A DNA stretch of 46,967 nt from an uncultured Nitrospira sp. (GCA_902500775.1 CABVRZ010000038.1:1-46967), one strand, 5' to 3'. Positions 1-8,783 are shown, counted from the stretch's first letter. A program made the numbers and translations. Notes: generated by a model from the letters alone, not told the origin.

Positions 1-142
1 AGACGGAGCATCGCATATTCAAAGACTGTTGTCTATATTCCTGACTGGTGAGTAATATACGGCCACCCGCTAAACTCCAGTCGATTCGCTAGAATGTTCA
101 ATCGGCCTAAATGTGGGACTCGGCAATGATCTCCCATTCGTA

Positions 143-248
143 TCAGTAAATAATCCCTCCCACCACCCAATGCCGATCATCCGGGATATCGATCAACAGT
201 CGCGTGAGGTTCATGCGGGCGAGTTGGGCCTCTGTGAAGGTGACTCAC
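143..248 (-). pseudogene. C-terminal fragment of a second SAM methyltransferase gene
   Basis: Read on the minus strand, this stretch encodes about 34 residues ending in DDRHWVVGGIIY and a stop. They are almost identical to the last 30 residues of the intact methyltransferase gene at 1318-1977 (QLARMNLTRLLID is shared; one V/I difference follows). The DNA of 146-238 and 1319-1411 aligns with few mismatches. Upstream the frame closes at a stop codon and no methyltransferase motif I can be found, so only the 3' end of a paralogous copy remains. The toxin-antitoxin genes lie between this fragment and the intact copy. Confidence 0.75.
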
Positions 249-311
249 TCGGAGCCCTGGTCCGACACGTTGGTCAAGCTCTTAAGAAGGAGGGCCCAAA
301 AAGTTGGGCAA

Positions 312-560
312 CTATGCAGCTGATCGCTTTCGATGTGCAGACTTTTTGATGGAGCACCGGGATGGTTGAGTTGACTTACCAGCCGCGTCACACAAGACCC
401 GCAAGGCTCGATTCACGGAAGCCGAATCCGGAAACACCTTTGCTAAGTCTGAGTCGACGAGCACAAGATTTGTTCCTGCCATGACCTGCTTTTAATACTT
501 CCCCCGCCCAACTTTTTTCAGTTTGGTCAAGTCGTATTTGGATCGAAGGTCATCTTTCAT
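312..560 (-). pseudogene. Antitoxin-like small protein gene interrupted by an in-frame TAA
   Basis: From the ATG at 560 the frame reads MKDDLRSKYDLTKLKKVGRG, then KY and TAA (492-494). It continues in the same frame as KQVMAGTNLVLVDSDLAKVF, PDSASVNRALRVLC and a basic tail to a TAG at 312-314. The whole is 81 sense codons. The N-terminal (K)YD(F/L)(S/T)KLK...RGKYY pattern followed by a strand and an amphipathic helix is the usual shape of small CopG-like antitoxins; the TAA stands where the second Tyr of KYY is expected. An AAGGAGG ribosome site precedes the start, and an internal ATG (480-482) just after the stop could in principle give a shortened protein. It lies 17 bases after mazF on the same strand. 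The family assignment is from memory and moderate; the single nonsense codon is seen directly. Confidence 0.6.
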
Positions 561-576
561 CGCATGAGTACCCTCC

Positions 577-915
577 TTAGAGCAGCGTCTGCAGCTTACT
601 CAAAGTTTCGGTGAGCACGACAGATGAGACGACACCTTTCTTGACCGCTTGTCGCATCCTCCAGTCAAGGCTCTTGACTTGATCCGCCAAAATCACGCTT
701 GTTCGATGGGGGTCATCACTGACCAACACTTCGAAGGGATAGCCTTTCCTGTGACTGGTCATCGGACAGCACAGCATGAGGCCACTGGCCTTATTATACC
801 TGGCCGGCGAGAGAACAAGTGCCGGACGATGTCCCGCCTGTTCGTGACCAGCTTGTGGATTGAACTGCAGCCAGACGATCTCACCACGGTCAGGGACATA
901 TCTGGACTTCTTCAT
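577..915 (-). CDS. mazF: MazF-family mRNA interferase toxin
   Basis: The 112-residue product starts MKKSRYVPDRGEIVWL and has the MazF/PemK fold signature: RGEIVWLQFNPQAGHEQAGH, then RPALVLSP, CPMTSHRKGYPFEV and ILADQVKSLDW. Full length matches the family (about 110 residues). MazF proteins are sequence-specific endoribonucleases that cut cellular mRNA and are held inactive by a cognate antitoxin. The start at 915 is chosen because the TGA of mazE overlaps it (TGATG), the usual arrangement for translational coupling; a longer frame upstream is only the shadow of mazE. The gene is intact, with its conserved Arg and Thr/Ser positions present. Confidence 0.92.
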   Translation of the reverse strand: MKKSRYVPDRGEIVWLQFNPQAGHEQAGHRPALVLSPARYNKASGLMLCCPMTSHRKGYPFEVLVSDDPHRTSVILADQVKSLDWRMRQAVKKGVVSSVVLTETLSKLQTLL

Positions 916-1157
916 CACCAGCTCTCCCGACCCACCGGTCCACCTGAATCGACTTCGCCGTGAATGTTCTTCTTGGTAATCTGCTTCACTAGATGGTCCA
1001 GCAGATATACCCGGCGAAGTTGCGGTTTCAAGACGACATTGCCATCTCGAACTTCGATGTCTAAACCATCTTGTGCTTTGAGCCCAATTTGCATGGCAAC
1101 ACTCTTCGGAACTCGTACCGCCAAACTGTTCCCCCACTTCTGCGCTCTCGTTTTCAT
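915..1157 (-). CDS. mazE: MazE-type antitoxin (AbrB/SpoVT swapped-hairpin)
   Basis: The 80-residue protein starts MKTRAQKWGNSLAVRVPKSV, the classic MazE/AbrB N-terminal DNA-binding beta-hairpin (KWGNSLAVRVPK). LKAQDGLDIEVRDGNVVLKP completes the domain, and a basic, then acidic toxin-binding tail follows. The start at 1157 has a GGAG ribosome site eight bases upstream; an ATG at 1166 is possible but less well placed. It is the first gene of the mazEF pair and its stop codon overlaps the mazF start. MazE-type antitoxins repress their own operon, and a perfect palindrome lies directly upstream (1173-1191). Confidence 0.92.
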   Translation of the reverse strand: MKTRAQKWGNSLAVRVPKSVAMQIGLKAQDGLDIEVRDGNVVLKPQLRRVYLLDHLVKQITKKNIHGEVDSGGPVGRESW

Positions 1158-1172
1158 ACGGCACACTCCAAT

Positions 1173-1191
1173 GTATCTACAGTGTAGATAC
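1173..1191. promoter_or_regulatory. Palindromic operator upstream of mazEF
   Basis: GTATCTAC-AGT-GTAGATAC is a perfect 8-base inverted repeat with a 3-base spacer, ending 15 bases before the mazE start. Its position, overlapping where the core promoter of mazEF should be, suggests it is the autoregulatory binding site for MazE or MazEF. The palindrome is seen; the binding is inferred from how AbrB-type antitoxins act. Confidence 0.6.
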
Positions 1192-1317
1192 TATGACGAT
1201 CGATCGGACTCCGTCAAGAACCCCTTCAAAATCCCCATCGACCACCCATTCTGGGTCACATCCTGCGTCGGATCATCTGAATCTGGCAATGAAAGACTGA
1301 GTCTTCCTTCTCCACGC

Positions 1318-1977
1318 CTAATAAATAATCCCTCCTACGACCCAGTGCCGATCATCCGGCACATCGATCAACAATCGCGTGAGATTCATGCGGGCGAGTT
1401 GGGAGCCGATCTCATCCTCTGAAAAAGCAGCCAGCAGAGAATTGTAGAAATCGCGGCGTAAGATGTCCGGCTCACTGGCGGCGTATTGATTGACGATGGC
1501 CTGAGCTACTTCAGGTGAGTCCGGACGCAGCAGATCCATTACCAGTACCGGCGCGCCAGGCCTCACCAGCTGGCGAATCTTCTGCCAGAACTGTAGTGGG
1601 TTCGGCAGATGATGAAGCAGACTGTTAGAGATGACGGCATCGGCGATTCTTGCACCTGGGATATCTTCATATCGTTCACAGCGCAGCATAATGCGATCAG
1701 CCAAACCGGAGTCCTTGACCGCCTGCTCTCCAAGCTGAATCATCGGCGCTGACGCGTCGACGCCGATCACCTGACAGGCTGGATACAATTTGGCGAATCG
1801 GATCGGAATATCTCCAGGGCCGCAGCCAAGATCCAGGATAGTCCCTTGTGAAAACTCCGGGAAGTATTCTTTAAACCGCTCAACGAAACCTTGATTCTCT
1901 TCTTCGAAATCCGCTCGCGCATAGGCTTCCGCCTGCTTCGGATCATCCATCAGCTCTGGCTCAAGTATTCGCTCCAT
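1318..1977 (-). CDS. Class I SAM-dependent methyltransferase
   Basis: The product is about 219 residues if it starts at MERILEPELM (1977), which has a GAAGG site nine bases upstream; the frame is open to 1998. It has the class I Rossmann signature: motif I ILDLGCGPGDIPIRFA, acidic motif II VIGVDASAPMI, then DAVISNSLLHHLPNP (motif IV) and PGAPVLVMDLLRPDS. The substrate cannot be told; the HHLPNP and PGAPVLVMD segments resemble small-molecule or quinone/biotin-type methyltransferases (Methyltransf_25/11). A C-terminal fragment of a paralogue lies 1.1 kb downstream at 143-248. It is transcribed after the MOSC gene in the same direction. Confidence 0.85.
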   Translation of the reverse strand: MERILEPELMDDPKQAEAYARADFEEENQGFVERFKEYFPEFSQGTILDLGCGPGDIPIRFAKLYPACQVIGVDASAPMIQLGEQAVKDSGLADRIMLRCERYEDIPGARIADAVISNSLLHHLPNPLQFWQKIRQLVRPGAPVLVMDLLRPDSPEVAQAIVNQYAASEPDILRRDFYNSLLAAFSEDEIGSQLARMNLTRLLIDVPDDRHWVVGGIIY

Positions 1978-2008
1978 CAGCTTCATCCTTCGCTTCACGA
2001 AATACGGT

Positions 2009-2494
2009 TCACAATTGAATTGTCACTTCGTCTCCCGGTCGGACGATCCCACCTTGTACCACTTTTGCATACACCCGGCTCCATCCTGGGTTGAGTTTCT
2101 GTGAAATGCGCGAGAAGTCCTCGTCACAAAACCAGCGTCCATTGTGACTGCAGGGGGTGGTATAGCTGGTCACTTCAAGCTGGATATCGGGACCGATCGT
2201 CAATCGGACGCCAGGCTTCACAAGATCCCACTCCAATCCGGAGAAGGTTAGGTTTTCCCCGGTGGATCCGGGATCAATCGGATGGCCTTCATCCTGAAGC
2301 CGCTCGATCAGCTCGAGCGAATACAAACAGACGGCTCGGTTGGGTCCCCCATGGAACTTCAGATTACGCTGTCGGTCGCCATCCAGCCCCTGTTTAGTCA
2401 GCTTGGCTTCCAACACAGGAAGCTTCGGGACTCCTCCATCGGAGATGCTAATCTGATGCACATGGGGATAGGGCGGTTGGTTGGATATCATCAT
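2009..2494 (-). CDS. MOSC domain protein (YiiM-like)
   Basis: The 161-residue protein consists of one MOSC (molybdenum cofactor sulfurase C-terminal) domain: GLDGDRQRNLKFHGGPNRAV, then LYSLE, GSTGENLTFSGL, and the conserved Cys in YTTPCSHNGRWFCDEDF. Standalone MOSC proteins such as YiiM bind molybdenum cofactor or act in reduction of N-hydroxylated compounds. No partner gene here fixes the substrate. Its start overlaps the prmA stop by four bases (ATGA), so the two are very probably co-transcribed and translationally coupled. Confidence 0.88.
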   Translation of the reverse strand: MMISNQPPYPHVHQISISDGGVPKLPVLEAKLTKQGLDGDRQRNLKFHGGPNRAVCLYSLELIERLQDEGHPIDPGSTGENLTFSGLEWDLVKPGVRLTIGPDIQLEVTSYTTPCSHNGRWFCDEDFSRISQKLNPGWSRVYAKVVQGGIVRPGDEVTIQL

Positions 2495-3402
2495 GCTGCT
2501 CCGTCACAGGATTCTGGTTTCAAGAACTGGATTACGACCCATCCCTCCTCATCCCGCCGGCTGACACAGGCAAGACCCAGGGTGGACAACCGTTCCACGA
2601 TCTCAGATTCTTGCTCGAGGAGAATGCCGGAGACCAAAACCCTCGCCCCTGCCGACGCGACAGACGCCAAATCCTCTGCGAGGCTCAAGACGGTTTGGCG
2701 ATCAAGATTCGCCAACACCAGATCGATAGACTGCCGTTTCTCTTGCGGCAGATCGACCAGTGTTCCACACACAATGTCGATCTGATCAAGCAACCCATTC
2801 TGCTCGACATATTCTTTTGCACAGTCGACGGCAACCGGATCAATTTCGATACCGATAGCGGAATTTGCCCCAAGTTTGACCGCCGCCATCGCCAAGATCG
2901 CGCTACCAGTTCCCACATCCACAATCCGTTCACCCCCGCGAAGGTCCTGTTGCAACCACTCCAGGAGCATACGCGTGGTCGCATGGTGGCCTGTGCCGAA
3001 GGCTTGCTTGGGATCTAAAATAATTTCGAGGTCACTGGGCCCAAGCCTAACCGGCTCCCAACTGGGACGAATGACGAATCGACCGATGCGAAGCGGTTTG
3101 ACGGAACGAGCCCAGGCTTCGTTCCAGTCTTGCGCCGGCACCAGTGTCACGGACAGTGCCTGCTCTCGACTCGATCCCACCAGACCTGCAAGGGCCCCAC
3201 GGAGCGCTGACAACCGCTCCTCATTCCACTGGGCTTCCGCCCAATAGAGATGGACCTCGCCCCTATCTTCCCAAGCCCCCTGCACCGTGGCATCATCAAG
3301 GCGACGCAGCAGTTCACCGACATCGAGATTGTCTTGGATACACACATCTACCCAGCCATTCCCCATTTTGTGTTGTCGTTCCTCTGTCAACAATGCGCGC
3401 AA
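2491..3402 (-). CDS. prmA: Ribosomal protein L11 methyltransferase
   Basis: The 303-residue product has the PrmA layout: a small N-terminal substrate domain (residues about 13-95), a linker with WNEAWARSVKPLRIG and FVIRPSWEP, then the methyltransferase domain with LDPKQAFGTGHHATTRMLLE, motif I IVDVGTGSAILAMAAVKLGA, and DLVLANLDRQTV in place of the usual ANI motif. PrmA trimethylates lysines and the N-terminus of ribosomal protein L11. A start at MGNGWVD (12 codons in) is equally possible. It overlaps the following MOSC gene by four bases and is divergent from the MutS-like gene. Confidence 0.88.
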   Translation of the reverse strand: MRALLTEERQHKMGNGWVDVCIQDNLDVGELLRRLDDATVQGAWEDRGEVHLYWAEAQWNEERLSALRGALAGLVGSSREQALSVTLVPAQDWNEAWARSVKPLRIGRFVIRPSWEPVRLGPSDLEIILDPKQAFGTGHHATTRMLLEWLQQDLRGGERIVDVGTGSAILAMAAVKLGANSAIGIEIDPVAVDCAKEYVEQNGLLDQIDIVCGTLVDLPQEKRQSIDLVLANLDRQTVLSLAEDLASVASAGARVLVSGILLEQESEIVERLSTLGLACVSRRDEEGWVVIQFLKPESCDGAA

Positions 3403-3484
3403 CGCAAGATTCTTGCACGTTACGCTTCACGCTCATCGCTGCACGATTTGACGTCCCTCACCTGTTCCAGTAAGGTCGCCTAGT

Positions 3485-5332
3485 ATGGCCCGCTCACGCG
3501 TCACCCAGATTGAGGCGATCATCAGACGAGCGGACCGCCTCATTGCTCAAGGCACGAAGACCAGCGCCCTGTTCACCAGATCTCGGCTGGCGATCTTCCT
3601 GATCGGGCTCATCTGCACTGTCACCCTCTATAAGCTCAACTGGTACGACAGCGGCAACCTGTCACTCGCGCTCTTCCTCGCCATCTTTCTCGCCGTGGCG
3701 GCCTATCATAACAAGGTGGAGACGCAGATTCATCGGCTCCGCCAGTGGAAACAAATTAAGCAGACGCATCTGGCCCGCATCGCCCTGGATTGGGAGCATA
3801 TTCCGGTACGATCAACTGATGTACCGGGCCCTCACCCCTACGCGGTAGATCTCGATCTCTTTGGTCCCCATTCTCTGACCCATCTGCTCGACACCACGGT
3901 CTCGGATCAAGGCCGGGAGCGGTTGCATAGCTGGCTCCTCAATCAGCCTCCTCCCCCCACCCTGTGGATCAGCAGGCACGCGCTTATCAAGGAATTGACT
4001 CCTCGCTCCCTCTTGCGTGATCGGCTCACACTCGATGCCACACTCACGGGCGACCAAGAGATCAACGGCAAGCGCTTAGCCGCGGTCATCACGCACCGAC
4101 TCGGCCTCCCCCATTTAAATACCATCCTAGTGATCCAGGCTCTTCTTGCCCTGACGACAATCGGGCTTGGCCTCGCCACTCTGTTCGGACGGCTGCCCGG
4201 CTATTGGATGTTTTCATTCGCCGTCTATGCGCTGGTCTACTTCATGACCGATCAGGGAGAAGAGTTGCTCGAGCATGCGGTCGGACTCCATCACGAAACT
4301 GAGCGGCTGGCCACGGTCCTTGGCTCGATCGAGCGGTATGCCGCACGGCGAGAGACGACGCTCGCATCAACCTGGGCCGCCCTGATCGGTACCGTCAGTC
4401 CAACGCAACAACTTCAGCAGGCCGCACGCACGTTGCACGCCATTAGCATCAAAGCCCATCCCCTTGTCCACCTGGCGATCAACGCCATTGGTCCATGGGA
4501 CCTCTGGTTCCTGCGTCGCCTGATCCACATTCAAGACCAGATTCAACAGGCGCTCCCGCAATGGCTCGACGCCCTGGCAGAAGTCGAAGCTGCGTCGGCG
4601 CTCGCGACCTTTGCCTATCTCCATCCTGACTATATCTGGCCGACTCCGCTCACCGCCGCTGATGGGCGACAGGAGGGGCCTCCGACGCTCCGTGCAAGCC
4701 GACTCGCGCACCCTTTGCTGCTGCCACGTACGCGTGTCGCGAACGATGTGCAGATGACTGAACTCGGCTCGATCTACCTGATCACCGGCTCAAACATGTC
4801 CGGGAAGAGTACGTTCCTGCGAACGATCGGCATCAATCTCTGCCTGGCTCAAGCCGGCGGGCCGGTTTGCGCTGGCGCATTTGAATGGACCTGGAGTCGA
4901 CTCGCCTGTTGCATCCGTGTCGACGACTCGCTCGATGCCGGTCTCTCGTTCTTCTATGCCGAAGTCAAACGGCTCAAGACGATCCTTGACGCCACAGAGG
5001 AACGCGCCGTCCCTCCGGTGCTGTTTCTCATCGACGAAATCTTCAAGGGTACCAATAACCGCGAACGGCTCATCGGCAGCCAGGCCTATATCACCGCCCT
5101 CTCGAAAGGGCATGGATTCGGCCTAGTGAGTACGCATGATTTGGAGCTTGCGGACCTGGAACAGGTCATCCCGCGATTACGAAACGCCCACTTCCAAGAA
5201 ACGGTGTCAGCCGGAACCCTCACGTTCGACTACCAGCTCAGGCCAGGGCCTTGCCCGACGACGAATGCCCTGCGCATCATGGAGATGGAAGGATTGCCTA
5301 TTTCCCCAGCCCCTCATAATCGGGCACAATAA
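3485..5332 (+). CDS. Membrane-anchored MutS-family ATPase
   Basis: The 615-residue protein ends in a MutS domain V ATPase: Walker A TGSNMSGKSTFLRTIG (about residue 434), Q/D-loop region DSLDAGLSFFYAEVKRLK, Walker B LFLIDEIFKGTN (about 514) and the ISTHD-like LVSTHDLELADL. The core and lever region is recognisable before it (THLLDTTVSDQGRERLHSWL). The mismatch-recognition and connector domains are missing. Instead there are two hydrophobic segments near residues 35-75 (LAIFLIGLICTVTL, LSLALFLAIFLAVAA) and two more near 215-255. It therefore belongs to the poorly characterised MutS-related group with transmembrane segments rather than to MutS1 or MutS2. The following gene begins nine bases after its stop. 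Confidence 0.8.
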   Translation: MARSRVTQIEAIIRRADRLIAQGTKTSALFTRSRLAIFLIGLICTVTLYKLNWYDSGNLSLALFLAIFLAVAAYHNKVETQIHRLRQWKQIKQTHLARIALDWEHIPVRSTDVPGPHPYAVDLDLFGPHSLTHLLDTTVSDQGRERLHSWLLNQPPPPTLWISRHALIKELTPRSLLRDRLTLDATLTGDQEINGKRLAAVITHRLGLPHLNTILVIQALLALTTIGLGLATLFGRLPGYWMFSFAVYALVYFMTDQGEELLEHAVGLHHETERLATVLGSIERYAARRETTLASTWAALIGTVSPTQQLQQAARTLHAISIKAHPLVHLAINAIGPWDLWFLRRLIHIQDQIQQALPQWLDALAEVEAASALATFAYLHPDYIWPTPLTAADGRQEGPPTLRASRLAHPLLLPRTRVANDVQMTELGSIYLITGSNMSGKSTFLRTIGINLCLAQAGGPVCAGAFEWTWSRLACCIRVDDSLDAGLSFFYAEVKRLKTILDATEERAVPPVLFLIDEIFKGTNNRERLIGSQAYITALSKGHGFGLVSTHDLELADLEQVIPRLRNAHFQETVSAGTLTFDYQLRPGPCPTTNALRIMEMEGLPISPAPHNRAQ

Positions 5333-5341
5333 CCCGTACGA

Positions 5342-8300
5342 ATGACCACCACGGCCGGTTCGGACCAACAATCTGTTTCCCGTTCTCTTCGTGGCCTCCT
5401 GATTGCGCAATTCTGCGGGGCGTTCAACGATAATGCCTGGAAACTGATGGTCGCTCTACTAGCCATCAGGCAGGCGACTGCGGGAATGGCTCACGGGCCA
5501 GAGCTGGAAACCGTCGCTCAAACCCAAACGGCCACGGCCTTTGTCATCTTCACCCTCCCGCTCGTACTCCTATCACTGGTCGGTGGCACGCTCGCCGATC
5601 GTGTGAGTAAGCGGACGGTCATCATCACGATCAAAGTCGTCGAGATTCTCTTGATGACAGCTGGCACCGTCGCGCTCTGGATCAACCCTGCCGGAGGCAT
5701 GCTTCCCCTGATCGTCCTCTGCGGAATGGGTGTGCATAGTGCGCTCTTCAGCCCGTCAAAATACGGCATTCTTCCAGAGCTGATCCCGCATGAACGTCTG
5801 GCTGCCGGCAACGGTCTTCTCGAGTTGTGGACCTTTGCAGCCATCCTGACGGGAACGGCTTCCGCCGGCGTGCTGCTACAGATGGCCGGATCTCACACGT
5901 GGCTCGCACCGCTCGTGCTGACTGGATTGTCGGTTGTCGGTCTCATCACCGCCTTATCCATCCCGCCGGTGTCTCCCGCTCGTACAGAGGGTGGCGTGGG
6001 TGCCACGATTCGCGTGGCCTGGGAAGCGATTCGCGCCGAGCGCATGTTGCAGATGGCGATTCCCATGGAGGTTTTTTTCTGGACGATCGCCAGCCTGTTC
6101 ATGCAAAACGTAATCGTCTACGCCAAGGCAGTGCTCCAACTCTCCGATGCGATGTCTGCGCTCCCGCTCACACTCTTGTCGATCGGCATCGGGATCGGCG
6201 CCATCCTAGTGGGGAAAATTTCGCGCAACCGGGTGGAGTACGGGCTCATCCCTCTCGGAGCCATCGGCGTCTTTCTTAGCCTGCTTCTTCTCGGTATCGT
6301 GGCTCCCCCACTCTCGGGAACATTTCTCCTCTTGGGTGGACTCGGCATTGCCAGCGCCTTCAGCTTTGTCTCGTTGAATGCGATCCTCCAATGGAAATCG
6401 CCGCCCGATCGGCGCGGAGCGGTGATCTCGATGTCCAACACCTGTGTCTTCACCGGCATCCTTCTTGGCTCACTGTCCGGCGGATGGCTGGCTAATGCCG
6501 GACTCTCAACCACCAACATCTTCCTGGCAACGGCCGGAATGACCTTGGCCGGCATGCTCTATTCTCTGTGGCTGCTCCCCGATACCATTCTTCGTCTGAT
6601 CCTTGTCCTGCTCACGAACACGCTCTATCGCCTCCGCATCCTCGGTGGCGAGCATGTGCTGCCATCCGGAGGAGCCCTGCTGGTTCCCAACCATGTCTCG
6701 TTTGTAGATGGGCTGCTCCTGATCACCAGCCTCGATCGTCCCGTGCGGTTTGTCGTCGATGCCCAGTATGCTGAACTGCCCATTTTCAAACCCTTCATGA
6801 AAGCGCTCGGCGTCATTCCGATCTCGTCGCATGGCGAGGTGCGAGTCATTCTCAAGGCACTCCGGGAAGCAGGTTCTGCCCTCGATAAGGGTGACCTCGT
6901 CTGCATTTTCCCCGAGGGGCAAATTACCCGCACCGGCACGCTGCTGCCGTTCCGTCGTGGGTTTGAACGAATCGTCAAGGGACGAACAGTTCCGATCATT
7001 CCGGTTCACCTCGATCGCGTCTGGGGCAGCATCTTCAGTTTTAATCATGGGCGTTTTCTGTGGAAGTTACCGGAACAGCTCCCCTACCCCGTCACGGTCT
7101 CATTTGGCGCTCCACTGCCGTCCAATACGTCGGTCCATGAGCTGCGCGGGAAAATCCGTCAGTTGGGTGAGGCCGCCTGGCAACTGAGAAAGCCCCATCG
7201 CCGTCCACTCCATCGAGAATTTATTCGCTCGATGCGGCGTGCCCCATTCCGTCTGGCCATGGCCGACCAGAATCGCCCCCATGTCTCATCATTGCAGGCC
7301 TTAATCGGATCCATTGTCTTGGCGCGAACTCTACGCCCCTATTGGAACGACCAGGAACGTGTCGGCGTGCTCCTGCCACCCACGGTCGCCGGTGCCTTGG
7401 TGAATGTGGCAGCTCCCCTCTGCGGGAAGACTATCGTGAACCTGAACTACACGGTCGGGAAGTCCGGATTGGAAGCCGCGGTACAGCTCGCCGGACTTCG
7501 TACCATCGTAACCAGTCGTCTGTTCATTGAGAAGGCCAAACTCGACCTGCCGGAGGGACCATCGATCATCTGGCTGGAAGACCTGGCAAAAACGATCAGC
7601 AAAGGCCATAAATTGCAGGCCGCCTTGTTGGCGCTCTTCGCTCCCTACCGCATCATCGAACGGGCTTGTGGACAGACTACGCCGCTCACCCCTGACAGCT
7701 TGGCTACCATCATCTTCAGCAGCGGGAGCACCGGTGAACCCAAAGGCGTCATGCTCTCTCATTTCAGTGTCGACTCCAACTGCCAGGGTGCGACACAGAT
7801 GCTTCATCTGTATCAGGATGAACGAGTCCTCGGTATCTTGCCCTTCTTCCATTCGTTCGGATACATGGTGTTCTGGTTCGTGATGTCCAACAACGCCCCG
7901 ATGATCTTTCATCCCTCGCCACTTGATGTGGCGGCCATCGGCGAACTGATCAGGAAATACCGAGTCACCTTCCTCGTCACCACGCCGACGTTCTTACAGC
8001 TCTATTCGCGCCGTTGCACCCCGGAACAATTCAGTTCGGTTCGGGTGATCCTGACCGGTGCAGAAAAGCTCCCGGCCCGTCTTGCTCAGGCGGTCGAAGA
8101 TACGTTTGGAGTCAGTCCGATTGAAGGCTACGGCATCACAGAATGCGCCCCCGTGATTGCCGTCAATAGCCCGGACTTTCGCGCAGCCGGCTACTACCAA
8201 CCGGCCTCCCGCCGAGGCACTGTCGGCCAGCCTCTCCCGGGTGTCTCCGTTCAGATTGTCGATCCTGACAGTTACACCCCCCTGCCTTCGGGAACACCAG

Positions 8301-8779
8301 GCATGTTGCTGGTGAAAGGGCCAAACGTCATGAACGGGTACCTGGGCCGAGAAGACTTGACCGCTCAGGTAATGCGGGATGGATGGTACATCACCGGAGA
8401 CATTGCTGCGTTGGATGACGATGGATTCCTGACCATCACCGACCGACTGTCTCGATTTTCTAAAATCGGCGGAGAAATGGTTCCCCATGGAAGGGTTGAG
8501 GAGGCCCTGCAGCAAGCATCCGGCGCCGAGGTGCAAGTGTTTGCCGTCACCGGCCTCCCCGACGAAAAAAAGGGAGAGCGTCTAGCCGTCTTGCACACGT
8601 TGGACGACACGACCATTCCCGACATTCTGTCGAAACTCTCCACCATGGGGCTTCCAAATCTCTTCATTCCCTCTCGGCACCACTTCGTGAAGGTGGACGC
8701 GTTGCCGGTCTTGGGCACCGGGAAATTGGATCTGCGAGGTGTGAAACGGATCGCGATGGAACGACTCCAGGGGGGATAA
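5342..8779 (+). CDS. aas: MFS transporter / acyltransferase / acyl-ACP ligase fusion (LplT-Aas-like)
   Basis: The 1145-residue protein has three parts. Residues about 10-410 are an MFS-type 12-helix transporter like LplT (FCGAFNDNAWKLMVALLAIR, GGTLADRVSKRTVI). Residues about 430-640 are a PlsC-type acyltransferase with NHVSFVDG (the HX4D motif) and FPEGQITRTG. Residues about 660-1145 are an AMP-binding ligase with IIFSSGSTGEPKGVMLSH, YGITECAPV, GWYITGDIAALDDDGF and DRLSRFSKIGGEMV. In Enterobacteria LplT imports lysophospholipids and Aas re-acylates them; here both are one chain, so flipping and repair of 2-acyl-lysophospholipid may be coupled. Such fusions occur in many Gram-negatives. The substrate is by homology only. 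Confidence 0.88.
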   Translation: MTTTAGSDQQSVSRSLRGLLIAQFCGAFNDNAWKLMVALLAIRQATAGMAHGPELETVAQTQTATAFVIFTLPLVLLSLVGGTLADRVSKRTVIITIKVVEILLMTAGTVALWINPAGGMLPLIVLCGMGVHSALFSPSKYGILPELIPHERLAAGNGLLELWTFAAILTGTASAGVLLQMAGSHTWLAPLVLTGLSVVGLITALSIPPVSPARTEGGVGATIRVAWEAIRAERMLQMAIPMEVFFWTIASLFMQNVIVYAKAVLQLSDAMSALPLTLLSIGIGIGAILVGKISRNRVEYGLIPLGAIGVFLSLLLLGIVAPPLSGTFLLLGGLGIASAFSFVSLNAILQWKSPPDRRGAVISMSNTCVFTGILLGSLSGGWLANAGLSTTNIFLATAGMTLAGMLYSLWLLPDTILRLILVLLTNTLYRLRILGGEHVLPSGGALLVPNHVSFVDGLLLITSLDRPVRFVVDAQYAELPIFKPFMKALGVIPISSHGEVRVILKALREAGSALDKGDLVCIFPEGQITRTGTLLPFRRGFERIVKGRTVPIIPVHLDRVWGSIFSFNHGRFLWKLPEQLPYPVTVSFGAPLPSNTSVHELRGKIRQLGEAAWQLRKPHRRPLHREFIRSMRRAPFRLAMADQNRPHVSSLQALIGSIVLARTLRPYWNDQERVGVLLPPTVAGALVNVAAPLCGKTIVNLNYTVGKSGLEAAVQLAGLRTIVTSRLFIEKAKLDLPEGPSIIWLEDLAKTISKGHKLQAALLALFAPYRIIERACGQTTPLTPDSLATIIFSSGSTGEPKGVMLSHFSVDSNCQGATQMLHLYQDERVLGILPFFHSFGYMVFWFVMSNNAPMIFHPSPLDVAAIGELIRKYRVTFLVTTPTFLQLYSRRCTPEQFSSVRVILTGAEKLPARLAQAVEDTFGVSPIEGYGITECAPVIAVNSPDFRAAGYYQPASRRGTVGQPLPGVSVQIVDPDSYTPLPSGTPGMLLVKGPNVMNGYLGREDLTAQVMRDGWYITGDIAALDDDGFLTITDRLSRFSKIGGEMVPHGRVEEALQQASGAEVQVFAVTGLPDEKKGERLAVLHTLDDTTIPDILSKLSTMGLPNLFIPSRHHFVKVDALPVLGTGKLDLRGVKRIAMERLQGG

Positions 8780-8783
8780 GCCC

